A model generated the notes under the pieces. The model was not told the origin of the DNA. It made no database searches and was given only the letters and a program-made list of their open reading frames with translations. Below are positions 15,100-23,566 of a DNA stretch of 26,164 nucleotides, in pieces (the first letter of the stretch is position 1; every line of letters starts with the position of its first letter). The stretch is taken from the NCBI GenBank assembly GCA_900547255.1, contig URGC01000021.1:1-26164 (forward strand). Reading direction: 5' to 3'. The stretch is from an uncultured Eubacterium sp. Lineage in GTDB: Bacteria; Bacillota; Clostridia; Lachnospirales; Lachnospiraceae. A program made the position numbers and the translations under genes.

Positions 15100-16410
15100 A
15101 TGGATTTATATATAATAGAAAGTTTTATATTAATAGGAATAGAAGCTATATGCTGTAAAAATTTCTATGAAATATTTACACATAAACGATACAGTTATAA
15201 ATGGGTTGATATAGCTGTAATTATTGGAATGACAATATATTCATATGTGATTGCTACAATATTTAACAATAATTTTGTTATAAAAGAGTTGTGTCTGATT
15301 GCCGGGATTGGATTGATAATGCTTATATATATTAAAGCTAATTTTGTAAAATCGGTTTTTCTGGCAATATTATTTCAGGCAGTATTACTTGCTGTGGACT
15401 ATATCGTTTTATGGATGAATGTAATGGTATTTGACAACAGTAATCTTCAGCAAGCAGATTTATCAATAGAGGGCAATTTATTACTTATTCTTGGGAAAAT
15501 AATTTTGTTTTTAATTGTTTTATTAATAGGTAAATTTATAGGAAGCAATAATGTGGATGTATTAACGGATATGGAATGGATTAAATTTATAATATTTCCA
15601 GTATTTACGATATGTATAATATCTGCAATGATTGTTTCAATTAAAAATGGAAATATAAATAGTGACAGTGCAGATATTTATATAATAATGGCGGTATGTC
15701 TTGCCTGCTTGAATATAACTGTATTTTATTATATTTGTGATGTGTTAAAAAATGAGAAAAAGATACATGAAAGCGAAATGTTTGCAATTCGTGTGAAAAA
15801 TCAGACAGATATGTACAGGAGCATTTCTGAAAATTTTGAAAAACAGCGGAGAAAAACTCACGAGTTCCGCAATCATATTGTGTGCGTGCAGGGGCTGGTT
15901 GAACGTAAAGAGTATGATAAACTGGAAGAGTATATAGATAATATTTCTAGCAATCTGAAAATTGATATGGATGCAATTAATACTAATAATGTAATTGTAG
16001 ATGCAATATTAAATAGCAAATATCAGGAGATTGTAGATAAAGGAATATGTTTTGTGTTTAAAATTAATGACTTATCAGAAATCAGTATTAGTGATGAGGA
16101 TATTGTTGTAATATTGTCAAATATGATTAATAATGCCATAGAAGCTTGTGAAAAGTGTTCTGGCGACAAGGTTATAAAGGTAAAGTTTATTAAAGAAAAG
16201 TCTGACATAATTATATCAGTTAAGAATACATATAATGGTGTAATTAATATCAGAGATGGAAAAATTAAGAGCTCTAAATTATATGAAAAAGAACAACATG
16301 GTATTGGAATTGATAATATAATTGATGTTGTAAATAAATATAACGGCATATATTCAATAGAACATACAGATAATGAATTTTATTTTTCAATAATAATACC
16401 AGTGCAATAA
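15100..16410 (+). CDS. AgrC-like sensor histidine kinase (GHKL)
   Basis: A 436-residue kinase with six or seven membrane helices in the first 220 residues and no extracellular sensor domain, as in AgrC and other peptide-pheromone receptors. The phosphorylated His is probably His254 in RRKTHEFRNHIVCVQG. The ATPase domain shows the N box in VVILSNMINNAIEACE, a degenerate G1 region (IIISVKNTYNG) and the G2 region QHGIGIDNI. It should phosphorylate the LytTR regulator at 14370-15098. The ATG is 1 nt after the regulator's stop, with AAAGGGGA ahead. A terminator follows. Confidence 0.92.
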   Translation: MDLYIIESFILIGIEAICCKNFYEIFTHKRYSYKWVDIAVIIGMTIYSYVIATIFNNNFVIKELCLIAGIGLIMLIYIKANFVKSVFLAILFQAVLLAVDYIVLWMNVMVFDNSNLQQADLSIEGNLLLILGKIILFLIVLLIGKFIGSNNVDVLTDMEWIKFIIFPVFTICIISAMIVSIKNGNINSDSADIYIIMAVCLACLNITVFYYICDVLKNEKKIHESEMFAIRVKNQTDMYRSISENFEKQRRKTHEFRNHIVCVQGLVERKEYDKLEEYIDNISSNLKIDMDAINTNNVIVDAILNSKYQEIVDKGICFVFKINDLSEISISDEDIVVILSNMINNAIEACEKCSGDKVIKVKFIKEKSDIIISVKNTYNGVINIRDGKIKSSKLYEKEQHGIGIDNIIDVVNKYNGIYSIEHTDNEFYFSIIIPVQ

Positions 16411-16419
16411 GCTTGATAA

Positions 16420-16467
16420 ATAAACGACTGCTTACTAAAATAAAGTAAGTGGTTGTTTATTTTATTT
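16420..16467 (+). terminator. Intrinsic terminator after the kinase gene
   Basis: ataaacgactgcttact (16420-16436) pairs with agtaagtggttgtttat (16444-16460) with a few G-T and mismatched positions, then tttattt. It closes the agr-like block. Confidence 0.75.
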
Positions 16468-16475
16468 ATAGGTAA

Positions 16476-16652
16476 AAATTACATCGAAAAGGCGGCAATA
16501 CAGACCAGCTTGTGCAGGCATTTGTGGAAGGGGCAGAAAAGAATAACACAGTGGAAGTGTTTTCAATGAATAATAATGCAGTTAAATTTAACATAAATCA
16601 GAAAAAGATGACAAGTTTGTATGGTGTAAATCAAATCATGCAAAGCATATAA
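16476..16652 (+). pseudogene. Remnant of a flavodoxin-fold NAD(P)H/FMN reductase gene
   Basis: One frame reads HRKGGNTDQLVQAFVEGAEKNNTVEVFS. This is the start of NADPH-dependent FMN-reductase (WrbA/flavodoxin-like) proteins, where the SPRKGGNT loop binds the FMN phosphate. The N-terminal beta strand (usually I-x-G-S-P-R) is missing: the match begins at about 16485, directly behind the kinase terminator. After about 30 residues the similarity fades and a stop comes at 16650. The edge of this scrap probably marks the border of the agr-like block. Confidence 0.6.
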
Positions 16653-16679
16653 TGTGACTATCAGGAGGGAGTGGTAATT

Positions 16680-17120
16680 ATGCTGGCAGACAATCTTGTG
16701 ATGTTACGAGGCTTAAAAGGTTTAACACAGGAACAGGTGGCAGAGGTTGTTGGAATTTCCAGACAGTCTTATGCCAAATGGGAACAGGGCGAGACAATAC
16801 CGGATATCGAAAAATGCGACAGGCTTGCATCATTTTACGGAATTAAGATTGACAGCCTGATGCACTATGATGAAAAAGTTGGAAATACCAAAGTGGCTCC
16901 ACCACCAGAAGGAAAGTTCTTATGGGGAACTGTAAAGGTTGGCAACCGCGGACAGATTGTGATTCCCAAAGAGGCGAGAGATAAGTATGGGATACAGGAT
17001 GGCTCCCGCCTTGTTGTATTAGGTGACGAAGAGGGAATAGCTCTGGTACAGGCAGAGAGGTTTGAAAATCAGTTGAAAAATGCAATGGAACTTAGCAGAA
17101 AATTGGTCGGGGAGGATTAG
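16680..17120 (+). CDS. XRE helix-turn-helix fused to an AbrB/SpoVT domain
   Basis: A 146-residue regulator with two DNA-binding domains. Residues 1-62 are an XRE helix-turn-helix (LTQEQVAEVVGISRQSYAKWEQGE), and about 82-125 a swapped-hairpin AbrB domain (WGTVKVGNRGQIVIPKEARDKYGI). The tail is helical. AbrB domains dimerise, so this may read paired sites. AGGAGGG at 16663-16669 lies 10 nt before ATG 16680; GTG 16671 would be too close to it. The next gene starts 5 nt after the stop, so they share a transcript. Targets are unknown. Confidence 0.9.
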   Translation: MLADNLVMLRGLKGLTQEQVAEVVGISRQSYAKWEQGETIPDIEKCDRLASFYGIKIDSLMHYDEKVGNTKVAPPPEGKFLWGTVKVGNRGQIVIPKEARDKYGIQDGSRLVVLGDEEGIALVQAERFENQLKNAMELSRKLVGED

Positions 17121-17125
17121 CATTT

Positions 17126-17593
17126 ATGAAGTGTTCAAAATGTGGCAAAGAAATGAGAAAGAAAATATACATATTAGCAGCTATTGCTTTAATGAGTCTT
17201 GTTGGGTGTGGAAATAATGATGCGGTAGAGGATGTGAGGAGCACTACAAGTACTACTAGTGCAACAACAAAACAATCAGAAAAAGAGAATGTAGAAAAAA
17301 TTGACTTGTCGGGCATAAATCCATACTCTGTTAAAGAAATTCAGAAAATGCTTGATAGTATAGATGCCAGCATTTCGGTTAACGATAAAGTATCTGATAA
17401 TAATGTAATTAAGCAGACTGTTGACATAATGGCAATGTCTGTAGGCAATTCATTGGTGGAAAATCAGGTAAAGCTTGTAGCTGCTGACTGGAAGCAGAAC
17501 AATACTGGCAATATATCAGATTTTAAAAAGAAGTTTGATATTGTTTACGATGAATATGAGGTGCTGAGTACAAGCAAAGCAGAAAATGAATAA
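17126..17593 (+). CDS. Small putative lipoprotein, possibly cut by a stop codon
   Basis: From ATG 17153 the protein begins MRKKIYILAAIALMSLVGCGNN, a lipoprotein signal with lipobox LVGC, then a Ser/Thr-rich linker and a helical domain of about 100 residues that I do not recognise. From ATG 17126 nine more residues (MKCSKCGKE) are added, with a zinc-ribbon-like CxxC that would spoil a signal peptide. Yet the GGGGAGG (17108-17114) suits ATG 17126 better, and ATG 17153 has almost no site. The stop TAA (17591) is followed in the same frame by 29 further sense codons (see 17594-17683). Start and end are thus both uncertain. Confidence 0.6.
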   Translation: MKCSKCGKEMRKKIYILAAIALMSLVGCGNNDAVEDVRSTTSTTSATTKQSEKENVEKIDLSGINPYSVKEIQKMLDSIDASISVNDKVSDNNVIKQTVDIMAMSVGNSLVENQVKLVAADWKQNNTGNISDFKKKFDIVYDEYEVLSTSKAENE

Positions 17594-17683
17594 AAAAAGA
17601 TAAATCTTACATTAGATGGTCATGAGTACTGTGGAAGTGGGAAGCTTGATATGATGGAATGGCTTAATACATACATCAGATAG
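17594..17683 (+). pseudogene. In-frame continuation behind the lipoprotein stop
   Basis: Directly after TAA 17591-17593 the same frame goes on for 29 codons, including LTLDGHEYCGSGKLDMMEWL, and ends at TAG 17681. It has no start codon or ribosome site. The composition looks like coding sequence. Either the upstream gene lost its C-terminus by a nonsense change (for example CAA to TAA), or this is the tail of another deleted gene. The family is not recognised. Confidence 0.4.
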
Positions 17684-17717
17684 TGAAAAATAGTGTAAAA
17701 ATAGTGAAGATTTAATA

Positions 17718-17771
17718 GAAAAAGCACTTGCTTTTGGGTATGATAATATCCAGAAAGGAAGTGCTTTTTAT
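17718..17771 (+). terminator. Intrinsic terminator before the SUF operon
   Basis: aaaagcactt (17720-17729) pairs with aagtgctttt (17759-17768), with A residues before and T residues after, so it could work in both directions. It separates the 16680-17683 unit from the suf promoter. Confidence 0.7.
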
Positions 17772-17798
17772 GATAAAAGGTGCTATAGAATGCTAATT

Positions 17799-17830
17799 AC
17801 CTATTGACATAGTAGGTGAATGGGTAATAC
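17799..17830 (+). promoter_or_regulatory. suf promoter with overlapping inverted repeat
   Basis: A perfect -35 TTGACA (17804-17809) is followed by a TAATACA stretch (17825-17831) as -10 at 15-17 bp. ACCTA (17799-17803) and TAGGT (17813-17817) form an inverted repeat around the -35 box. This is where an Rrf2-type repressor would bind, and the first gene of the operon encodes one. Autoregulation is inferred. Confidence 0.55.
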
Positions 17831-17866
17831 AATGCAATAAGTCAGATTGACAAGGAGGGAAAGCCT

Positions 17867-18295
17867 ATGATGATTTCCACGAAGGGCAGGTATGCGCTCA
17901 GAGTGATGGCAGATATGGCAGAGCATAATACAGGTGAGTTTATTCCCTTGAAAGAAATCACGGACAGACAGGGAATTTCCCTGAAATATTTAGAGAGCAT
18001 TATGACAATACTTTCTAAGGGACACATGGTTGAGAGTGCCAGTGGTAAAGGCGGCGGTTATCGCCTTATCAAAGCACCAGAACAGTACAGGGTCGGTGAT
18101 ATTCTAAGACTTACAGAAGGAAGTCTTGCACCAGTAGCCTGTCTATGTACTGATACGAAAAAATGCGATATAACAGAGGATTGTTATACACTGCCGTTCT
18201 GGCAGGGGCTTGGCGATACTATTAATAAGTATCTCGACAGCCATACATTAGCAGATCTGGTCATACAGGGAAAAGGACAGAGCTGCACTCATTAA
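17867..18295 (+). CDS. Rrf2/IscR-family regulator of the SUF operon
   Basis: A 142-residue Rrf2 winged-helix protein: MISTKGRYALRVMADMAEH at the start, recognition region ITDRQGISLKYLESIMTIL, and wing SGKGGGYRLIKAP. Cysteines at 92, 94, 100 and 106 follow; the spacing C94-C100-C106 equals that of the three Fe-S cysteines in E. coli IscR, so this regulator probably binds an iron-sulfur cluster and senses its supply. AAGGAGGG (17852-17859) precedes ATG 17867 by 7 nt. It is separated from sufC by 53 nt and is very likely co-transcribed. Which of IscR, SufR or CymR it matches in function is not settled by sequence. Confidence 0.92.
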   Translation: MMISTKGRYALRVMADMAEHNTGEFIPLKEITDRQGISLKYLESIMTILSKGHMVESASGKGGGYRLIKAPEQYRVGDILRLTEGSLAPVACLCTDTKKCDITEDCYTLPFWQGLGDTINKYLDSHTLADLVIQGKGQSCTH

Positions 18296-18348
18296 AAATA
18301 TAATTAAAAAACGTGGACAAGCACAGAGTCACACGGAATGGAGGATAT

Positions 18349-19089
18349 ATGTCTAAGAATATATTAGAGGTTAAGAATCTGCATGTTAATGCAGGAGAGA
18401 AGGAGATACTTCATGGAGTAGACCTTACAATAGGAGCAGATGAGACACACGTACTTATGGGACCTAACGGAACAGGTAAGTCAACACTTGGTTATGCCAT
18501 CACAGGTAATCCGGGATATACAGTTACATCTGGTAAAATCGTATTTAATGGCGAAGATATTACAGAGATGCCAGTTAATGAGAGAGCTAAGAAAGGAATA
18601 TTCTTATCATTCCAGAATCCATTAGAGGTTCCAGGAGTAACATTGAGTGCATTCATAAGAAGCGCACTTGAGCAGAAGACAGGTAAGAGAATCCGTCTTT
18701 TTGATTTCAAGAAGAAGCTTGCTGAGACAATGGAGCTTCTCTCAATGGATGCTTCATATGCAGAGAGAGACTTAAATGTTGGATTTTCAGGTGGCGAGAA
18801 GAAGAAAGCAGAGATTTTACAGATGCTTATGTTAGAGCCATCACTTGCTATTCTTGATGAGACAGACTCAGGCCTTGATGTGGATGCTGTAAGGACAGTG
18901 TCTAAGGGAATAAGCATTTATAAAGAAAAGTGCAAAGGAAGCCTTCTTATAATCACACACAGCACAAGAATCTTAGAGTCACTTGATGTTGATGTTACAC
19001 ATGTTATGGAAGAAGGAAAGATTGTTAAGAATGGTGATGCATCATTAGTTGAGACAATCAATGAGAAGGGATTCAAGGGAGAAGTATAA
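18349..19089 (+). CDS. sufC: SufC, ATPase of the Fe-S assembly complex
   Basis: A 246-residue cytoplasmic ABC-type ATPase that powers the SufBCD scaffold. Visible are Walker A GPNGTGKST, the Q-loop LSFQNP, signature GFSGGEKKKAEI (a SufC-specific variant), Walker B LAILDETDSGLD and the H-loop His in IITHSTRIL. GGAGG at 18340-18344 supports ATG 18349; an in-frame ATG at 18313 has no site. The stop overlaps the sufB start (TAATG), so translation is coupled. Confidence 0.97.
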   Translation: MSKNILEVKNLHVNAGEKEILHGVDLTIGADETHVLMGPNGTGKSTLGYAITGNPGYTVTSGKIVFNGEDITEMPVNERAKKGIFLSFQNPLEVPGVTLSAFIRSALEQKTGKRIRLFDFKKKLAETMELLSMDASYAERDLNVGFSGGEKKKAEILQMLMLEPSLAILDETDSGLDVDAVRTVSKGISIYKEKCKGSLLIITHSTRILESLDVDVTHVMEEGKIVKNGDASLVETINEKGFKGEV

Positions 19090-20495
19090 TGAAAGAAAAA
19101 AGTCATGTAGAGGATATAGACAGAAGTATCTACGACATCAAGGATGTTGAAAATGATGCCTATAGAATTAATGAAGGTCTTACAGCCGATATTGTAAGAA
19201 AAATTTCAGAAGAGAAGAATGACCCTGCGTGGATGACAGAGTTCAGACTTAAAGCTCTTGATATATATAATGAACTTCAGGTTCCAGACTGGGGTCCATC
19301 AATCGAAGGTCTTGATATGGATCATATCGCAACATATGTAAGACCTAACACTAAGATGCAGGGTGACTGGAAAGACGTTCCAGAAGATATCAAAGAGACA
19401 TTTGAGAGACTTGGTATTCCACAGGCAGAGAGAAAATCACTTGCCGGAGTTGGCGCACAGTATGACTCAGAGCTTGTATACCATAATGTTAAGGATGAAG
19501 TAGCTGAGCAGGGTGTTGTATACACAGATATGGAGAGCGCATTAAAGGGCGAGTATGCAGATATGGTTCATGAGTATTTCATGAAGCTTGTAACACCAAG
19601 AGACCACAAGTTTGCTGCACTTCACGGAGCAGTATGGTCAGGCGGTTCATTCGTATATGTACCAAAGGGAGTTCAGGTATCTATACCACTCCAGTCATAT
19701 TTCAGACTTAATGCCAAGGGAGCAGGACAGTTCGAGCATACACTTATTATAGTTGATGAGGGAGCAAGCCTTCATTTCATCGAAGGATGTTCAGCACCTA
19801 AATATAATGTAGCTAATCTTCATGCCGGATGTGTAGAGCTTTATGTTAAGAAGAATGCAAAGCTTAGATATTCTACAATTGAGAACTGGTCTAAGAATAT
19901 GTACAACCTTAATACTAAGCGTGCAATCGTTGAAGAGGGCGGTACAGTTGAGTGGGTATCTGGCTCATTTGGTTCACATGTCGGATATCTTTACCCTATG
20001 AGTATTCTTAAAGGCAAAGGCTCAAAGATGGAATTTACAGGTGTAACATTTGCCGGAGCAGGACAGAATCTTGATACAGGAGCTAAGGTTGTCCACTGCG
20101 CACCTGATACAACTTCATATATGAATACACGTTCAATAAGCAAGAGCGGCGGTATAAGTACATTCAGAAGCAGTGTTGTTGTGCAGAAGGGTGCAACTAA
20201 TGCTAAATCTGCTGTTTCCTGTCAATCACTTATGCTCGACTCAGAATCACGTTCAGATACAATTCCAGCTATGGATATACGTACTAAGGACGCGGCAATC
20301 GGACATGAGGCTAAGATAGGAAGTATCAGTGATGATGCTGTATTCTATCTTATGTCAAGAGGCATGAGCGAGGAAGATGCCAGAGCACTTATTGTAAGTG
20401 GATTCGCAGATAATGTATCTAAGGAGCTTCCACTTGAATATGCAGTTGAGATGAATAATCTTATCCGTCTTGAGATGAAAGGAAGTATAGGCTAG
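19089..20495 (+). CDS. sufB: SufB, scaffold subunit of the SufBCD complex
   Basis: A 468-residue scaffold protein with a right-handed beta-helix core on which the cluster is built. The C-terminal signature is intact: KSGGISTFRSSVVVQKGA, then VSCQSLML, whose Cys aligns with the essential cluster-site Cys of E. coli SufB (Cys405), IGHEAKIGSISDDAVFYLMSRGMSE, and the closing LPLEYAVEMNNLIRLEMKGSIG. Slightly shorter than the E. coli protein (495). SufD follows 1 nt after the stop. Confidence 0.97.
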   Translation: MKEKSHVEDIDRSIYDIKDVENDAYRINEGLTADIVRKISEEKNDPAWMTEFRLKALDIYNELQVPDWGPSIEGLDMDHIATYVRPNTKMQGDWKDVPEDIKETFERLGIPQAERKSLAGVGAQYDSELVYHNVKDEVAEQGVVYTDMESALKGEYADMVHEYFMKLVTPRDHKFAALHGAVWSGGSFVYVPKGVQVSIPLQSYFRLNAKGAGQFEHTLIIVDEGASLHFIEGCSAPKYNVANLHAGCVELYVKKNAKLRYSTIENWSKNMYNLNTKRAIVEEGGTVEWVSGSFGSHVGYLYPMSILKGKGSKMEFTGVTFAGAGQNLDTGAKVVHCAPDTTSYMNTRSISKSGGISTFRSSVVVQKGATNAKSAVSCQSLMLDSESRSDTIPAMDIRTKDAAIGHEAKIGSISDDAVFYLMSRGMSEEDARALIVSGFADNVSKELPLEYAVEMNNLIRLEMKGSIG

Positions 20496-20496
20496 T

Positions 20497-21426
20497 ATGG
20501 AAAATAACGATAAATTAATCATTAACAGACTTCCAGCCAAGACATGGTACTGGCTTGGAGTTAACGATGCTAAGATAGACTGGGACCTTGAAAAGACTAC
20601 ATTCCTTCCAGATGAGGAGTATAAGGCGGGCGCCAGAACTAAGAAAGAACCTGTAAGAATCAGTGTTAAGGGCAAGGGTGAATACAGTACTAAGGATGTT
20701 AAGATTGTTGCGCCTAAGAACAGTGAGATTACAGTATATATGGATTACTCAGCAGACAAGAATCTTGCAGTAAGAACACAGATGGAGCTTAAAGAAAATG
20801 CACTTATCCGTCTTGTACAGGTTCAGTACACTAAAGAGTCTTCACTTTTATATAATGAGGTTAAGGCTGATTGTGGCAAGAATGCAAGAGTAGAACTTAT
20901 ACAGATATTCTTAGGACTTGGTGATGTATATTCAGACAGTACAGTTAATCTTGCAGGAGAATGCAGCAGCTTAAAGGCTGATATTGGCTATCTTGGACAG
21001 CATAGCCAGAAGATAGATATCAATGTATTTGCTAATCACACAGGTAAGAAGACTGAGAGCGAGATTAATGCCAATGGTGCATTAAGAGATGCGGCAGCCA
21101 AGACATTTAAGGGAACAATTGATTTCAAGAGAGGCTGTACAGATTCAGTAGGTAATGAGCAGGAAACTGTTCTTATGCTTGGTGATGACGTAGTTAACAA
21201 GACAATTCCACTTATTCTCTGTGCAGAAGAGAATGTTGTCGGTAATCATGGCGCAACTATCGGTGAGCTTGATGAGGACACACTTTTTTACTTTGAGAGC
21301 AGAGGAATAGGTAAGGAACAGGCTGAGAATATTCTTGCGAGAGCTGCGATTGAGCACCTTTCAAGAATGACAGGCGATGATAATATAATTAAGACAGTTG
21401 AAAAGGCTCTAGGGGAGGTGCTCTAA
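20497..21426 (+). CDS. sufD: SufD, short form
   Basis: A 309-residue partner of SufB and SufC, clearly shorter than E. coli SufD (423) or B. subtilis SufD (437). The N-terminal helical domain is reduced; the beta-helix core and the end are present, with NHGATIGELDEDTLFYFESRGIG carrying the conserved His of the SufB-SufD interface, and a helical tail. The short form is common in clostridia and looks functional. It starts 1 nt after sufB. Confidence 0.94.
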   Translation: MENNDKLIINRLPAKTWYWLGVNDAKIDWDLEKTTFLPDEEYKAGARTKKEPVRISVKGKGEYSTKDVKIVAPKNSEITVYMDYSADKNLAVRTQMELKENALIRLVQVQYTKESSLLYNEVKADCGKNARVELIQIFLGLGDVYSDSTVNLAGECSSLKADIGYLGQHSQKIDINVFANHTGKKTESEINANGALRDAAAKTFKGTIDFKRGCTDSVGNEQETVLMLGDDVVNKTIPLILCAEENVVGNHGATIGELDEDTLFYFESRGIGKEQAENILARAAIEHLSRMTGDDNIIKTVEKALGEVL

Positions 21427-21431
21427 AGAGT

Positions 21432-22652
21432 ATGGCAGATATTCGTGATTACAAGAAGGATTTTCCGCTGTTAATGCAGGATAGAACTATATATTTTGAT
21501 AATTCAGCGACATCACAGAGACCTCAGTGTGTAATTGATGCCGAGATGGATTTCTATCTTAACCACAATGCGAATCCTTTAAGAGGCTCATATCCATTGA
21601 GCGTTGAGGCTACAGATATATATGAGAATGCCAGAGCTTCAGTGGCAGAATTTATCAATGCAGCCAATGCAAGACAGATAGTATTTACCAGAAATACAAC
21701 AGAGAGCATGAACCTTATTGCATACAGCTATGGATTATCTAATGTAAAGGCTGGTGATGAGATTCTTGTATCTATCATGGAGCACCACAGCAATCTCCTT
21801 CCTTGGCAGATGGTCTGTAGAAATACCGGTGCAACGCTCAAATTCATTGACTGCGAGCAGGACGGAAGTGTTGACCTTGATAAGGTAAGAGAGCTTATAA
21901 CAGATAAGACTAAGATTGTTGCCATAACACAGGTATCAAATGTATTAGGACGAGTTAATCCTATTGCAGAGATTGCTAAGATGGCGCATGAGAAAAATGC
22001 TGTTATCGTTGTAGATGGCGCACAGAGCACTCCACATATGGCAGTTGATGTACAGGCACTTGATGCTGATTTCTTCGCATTTTCAGGACACAAGGTGTTC
22101 GGTCCTATGGGAATTGGCGTGTTATACGGCAAGAAGGAGCATCTTAAAAAGATGCCTCCATTCATGTATGGTGGAGAGATGATTGATTCTGTTACAAGAT
22201 TTGATGCCAAATATGCAGAGGTTCCACACAAATTTGAGGGTGGAACTGTCAATGCGGCAGGGGCAGCAGGACTTGCAGCAGCTATCAAATATGTAGATTC
22301 AATCGGATTTGATTATATGCATGAGAGAGAGTTTGCAGTTACTAAGAGAGCTTTAGAGGGAATGAAAGCGATTCCTCATGTAAATATATTAGGTTCAGAC
22401 AAGGCAGAGGAGCATACAGGTATTCTCACATTTACAGTAGATGATGTTCACCCACATGATGTAAGTGAGATACTTATATCAGATGGAATTGCAGTAAGAG
22501 CAGGACACCACTGTGCCCAGCCGCTTCTCAACCATCTTGGTGTTAGTTCAACAACAAGAGCAAGCTTTATGTTCTATAATACAGAGGCAGAGGTTGACAC
22601 ATTCCTTGAAAGCCTGTCAAGCGTAAGGGAGAGAATGGGATATGGAAAATAG
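21432..22652 (+). CDS. sufS: SufS, group II cysteine desulfurase
   Basis: A 406-residue PLP enzyme that takes sulfur from cysteine and hands it on, here to SufU. Key residues: the PLP-binding lysine in FSGHKVFGPMG (Lys221), the MEHHSNLLPWQ block stacking His on PLP, VDGAQSTPHMAVDVQ holding the PLP Asp, and the active Cys361 in RAGHHCAQPLL, set in the short loop typical of SufS (group II) rather than IscS. GGGGAGG just upstream lies inside the end of sufD. The stop lies 11 nt inside sufU. Confidence 0.97.
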   Translation: MADIRDYKKDFPLLMQDRTIYFDNSATSQRPQCVIDAEMDFYLNHNANPLRGSYPLSVEATDIYENARASVAEFINAANARQIVFTRNTTESMNLIAYSYGLSNVKAGDEILVSIMEHHSNLLPWQMVCRNTGATLKFIDCEQDGSVDLDKVRELITDKTKIVAITQVSNVLGRVNPIAEIAKMAHEKNAVIVVDGAQSTPHMAVDVQALDADFFAFSGHKVFGPMGIGVLYGKKEHLKKMPPFMYGGEMIDSVTRFDAKYAEVPHKFEGGTVNAAGAAGLAAAIKYVDSIGFDYMHEREFAVTKRALEGMKAIPHVNILGSDKAEEHTGILTFTVDDVHPHDVSEILISDGIAVRAGHHCAQPLLNHLGVSSTTRASFMFYNTEAEVDTFLESLSSVRERMGYGK

Positions 22653-23082
22653 AGGATTTTATAACGAGATACTTACAGAGCATAATATCCGTCCAGAGTT
22701 CAAGCATGACCTCCCAGATGCTGATATTGTGCTTGAAGGGGTCAATCCAAGCTGTGGTGATGATATATTCCTTAAGCTTAAGATGGATGGCGATGTGATT
22801 GTGGATGGTGCATTTGTTGGAGACGGATGTGCTATCTCGCAGGCTTCAGCAGATATCATGCTTGGGATGATAATTGGCAGAACTAGGGACGAGGCACTTG
22901 CTATGGGTAAAATATTCATGAAGATGATTCAGGGCGAGGCAACGGATGAAGAGATAGACAGCCTTGAGGAAGCTTCTGCGCTTAAAGATATCGCTCATAT
23001 GCCAGCCCGCGTTAAATGTGCTGTACTTGGGTGGAGAACACTCAGGGAGGCTATGGGCGTTGATGATGATGACGACTTCTAA
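22642..23082 (+). CDS. sufU: SufU, zinc-dependent sulfur carrier
   Basis: A 146-residue IscU-like protein that accepts the persulfide from SufS by zinc-ligand exchange. The three ligand cysteines and the Asp are present: NPSCGDD, GDGCAISQASADIM and RVKCAVLGWRTL. The insert between the second and third Cys (EATDEEIDSLEEASAL) is the SufU-specific feature that separates it from IscU. Starts within sufS (11-base overlap). The Asp-rich tail DDDDDF is unusual but harmless. Confidence 0.96.
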   Translation: MENRGFYNEILTEHNIRPEFKHDLPDADIVLEGVNPSCGDDIFLKLKMDGDVIVDGAFVGDGCAISQASADIMLGMIIGRTRDEALAMGKIFMKMIQGEATDEEIDSLEEASALKDIAHMPARVKCAVLGWRTLREAMGVDDDDDF

Positions 23083-23097
23083 GAAATGAGGTTTAAT

Positions 23098-23493
23098 ATG
23101 AAGAATATGTATGAAAAGGCAAAAGATGTGCTGCTTTCGGTCTGTCATTTTCTGGAAGTTATGATGTCGTTTGTGCTTGTTATAGTTATTTTGATTGCAG
23201 GAGCAAGGCTTCTTATTGATACGGGTAATATCTTTACAGGCGAACCAGTTGCAAGACTTGAATCATTTATAGGTAATGTAATGACAGTTGCAATTGGTGT
23301 TGAGCTTGTAAAGATGCTTGCACAGCATGATGCTTCTACAATTGTTGAAGTCCTTATGTTTGCTATTGCACGAATGATGATAGTTAATCATGGAAGCACA
23401 TTGGAGATATTATTAGGTGTTGCGGCGATTGCGATTCTGTTTGCAACAAGAAAATATCTGTTTATTGACACAGATTCTTCAGAATTAAAATAA
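23098..23493 (+). CDS. PsiE-like membrane protein
   Basis: A 131-residue membrane protein with about four hydrophobic helices. The block VAIGVELVKMLAQHDASTIVEVLMFAIARMMIV is typical of the PsiE family (phosphate-starvation-inducible E, PF06146), whose function is unknown. ATG 23098 has GAGG 6 nt before it; ATG 23086, only 3 nt after sufU, is an alternative start that adds four residues. Position suggests co-transcription with suf, though no functional tie is known. Confidence 0.82.
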   Translation: MKNMYEKAKDVLLSVCHFLEVMMSFVLVIVILIAGARLLIDTGNIFTGEPVARLESFIGNVMTVAIGVELVKMLAQHDASTIVEVLMFAIARMMIVNHGSTLEILLGVAAIAILFATRKYLFIDTDSSELK

Positions 23494-23566
23494 AATACAC
23501 TTATTATGTGTGGTGGATGATTTACCGTTAAGAGAAAAGCAAAATATAGATTAGGAAAAGGTTTTT

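Noticed and set aside
17680..17706. Three copies of atagtg at 10-11 bp spacing
   Set aside because: The unit is too short and A-rich to be told from chance; no array or origin feature is associated.
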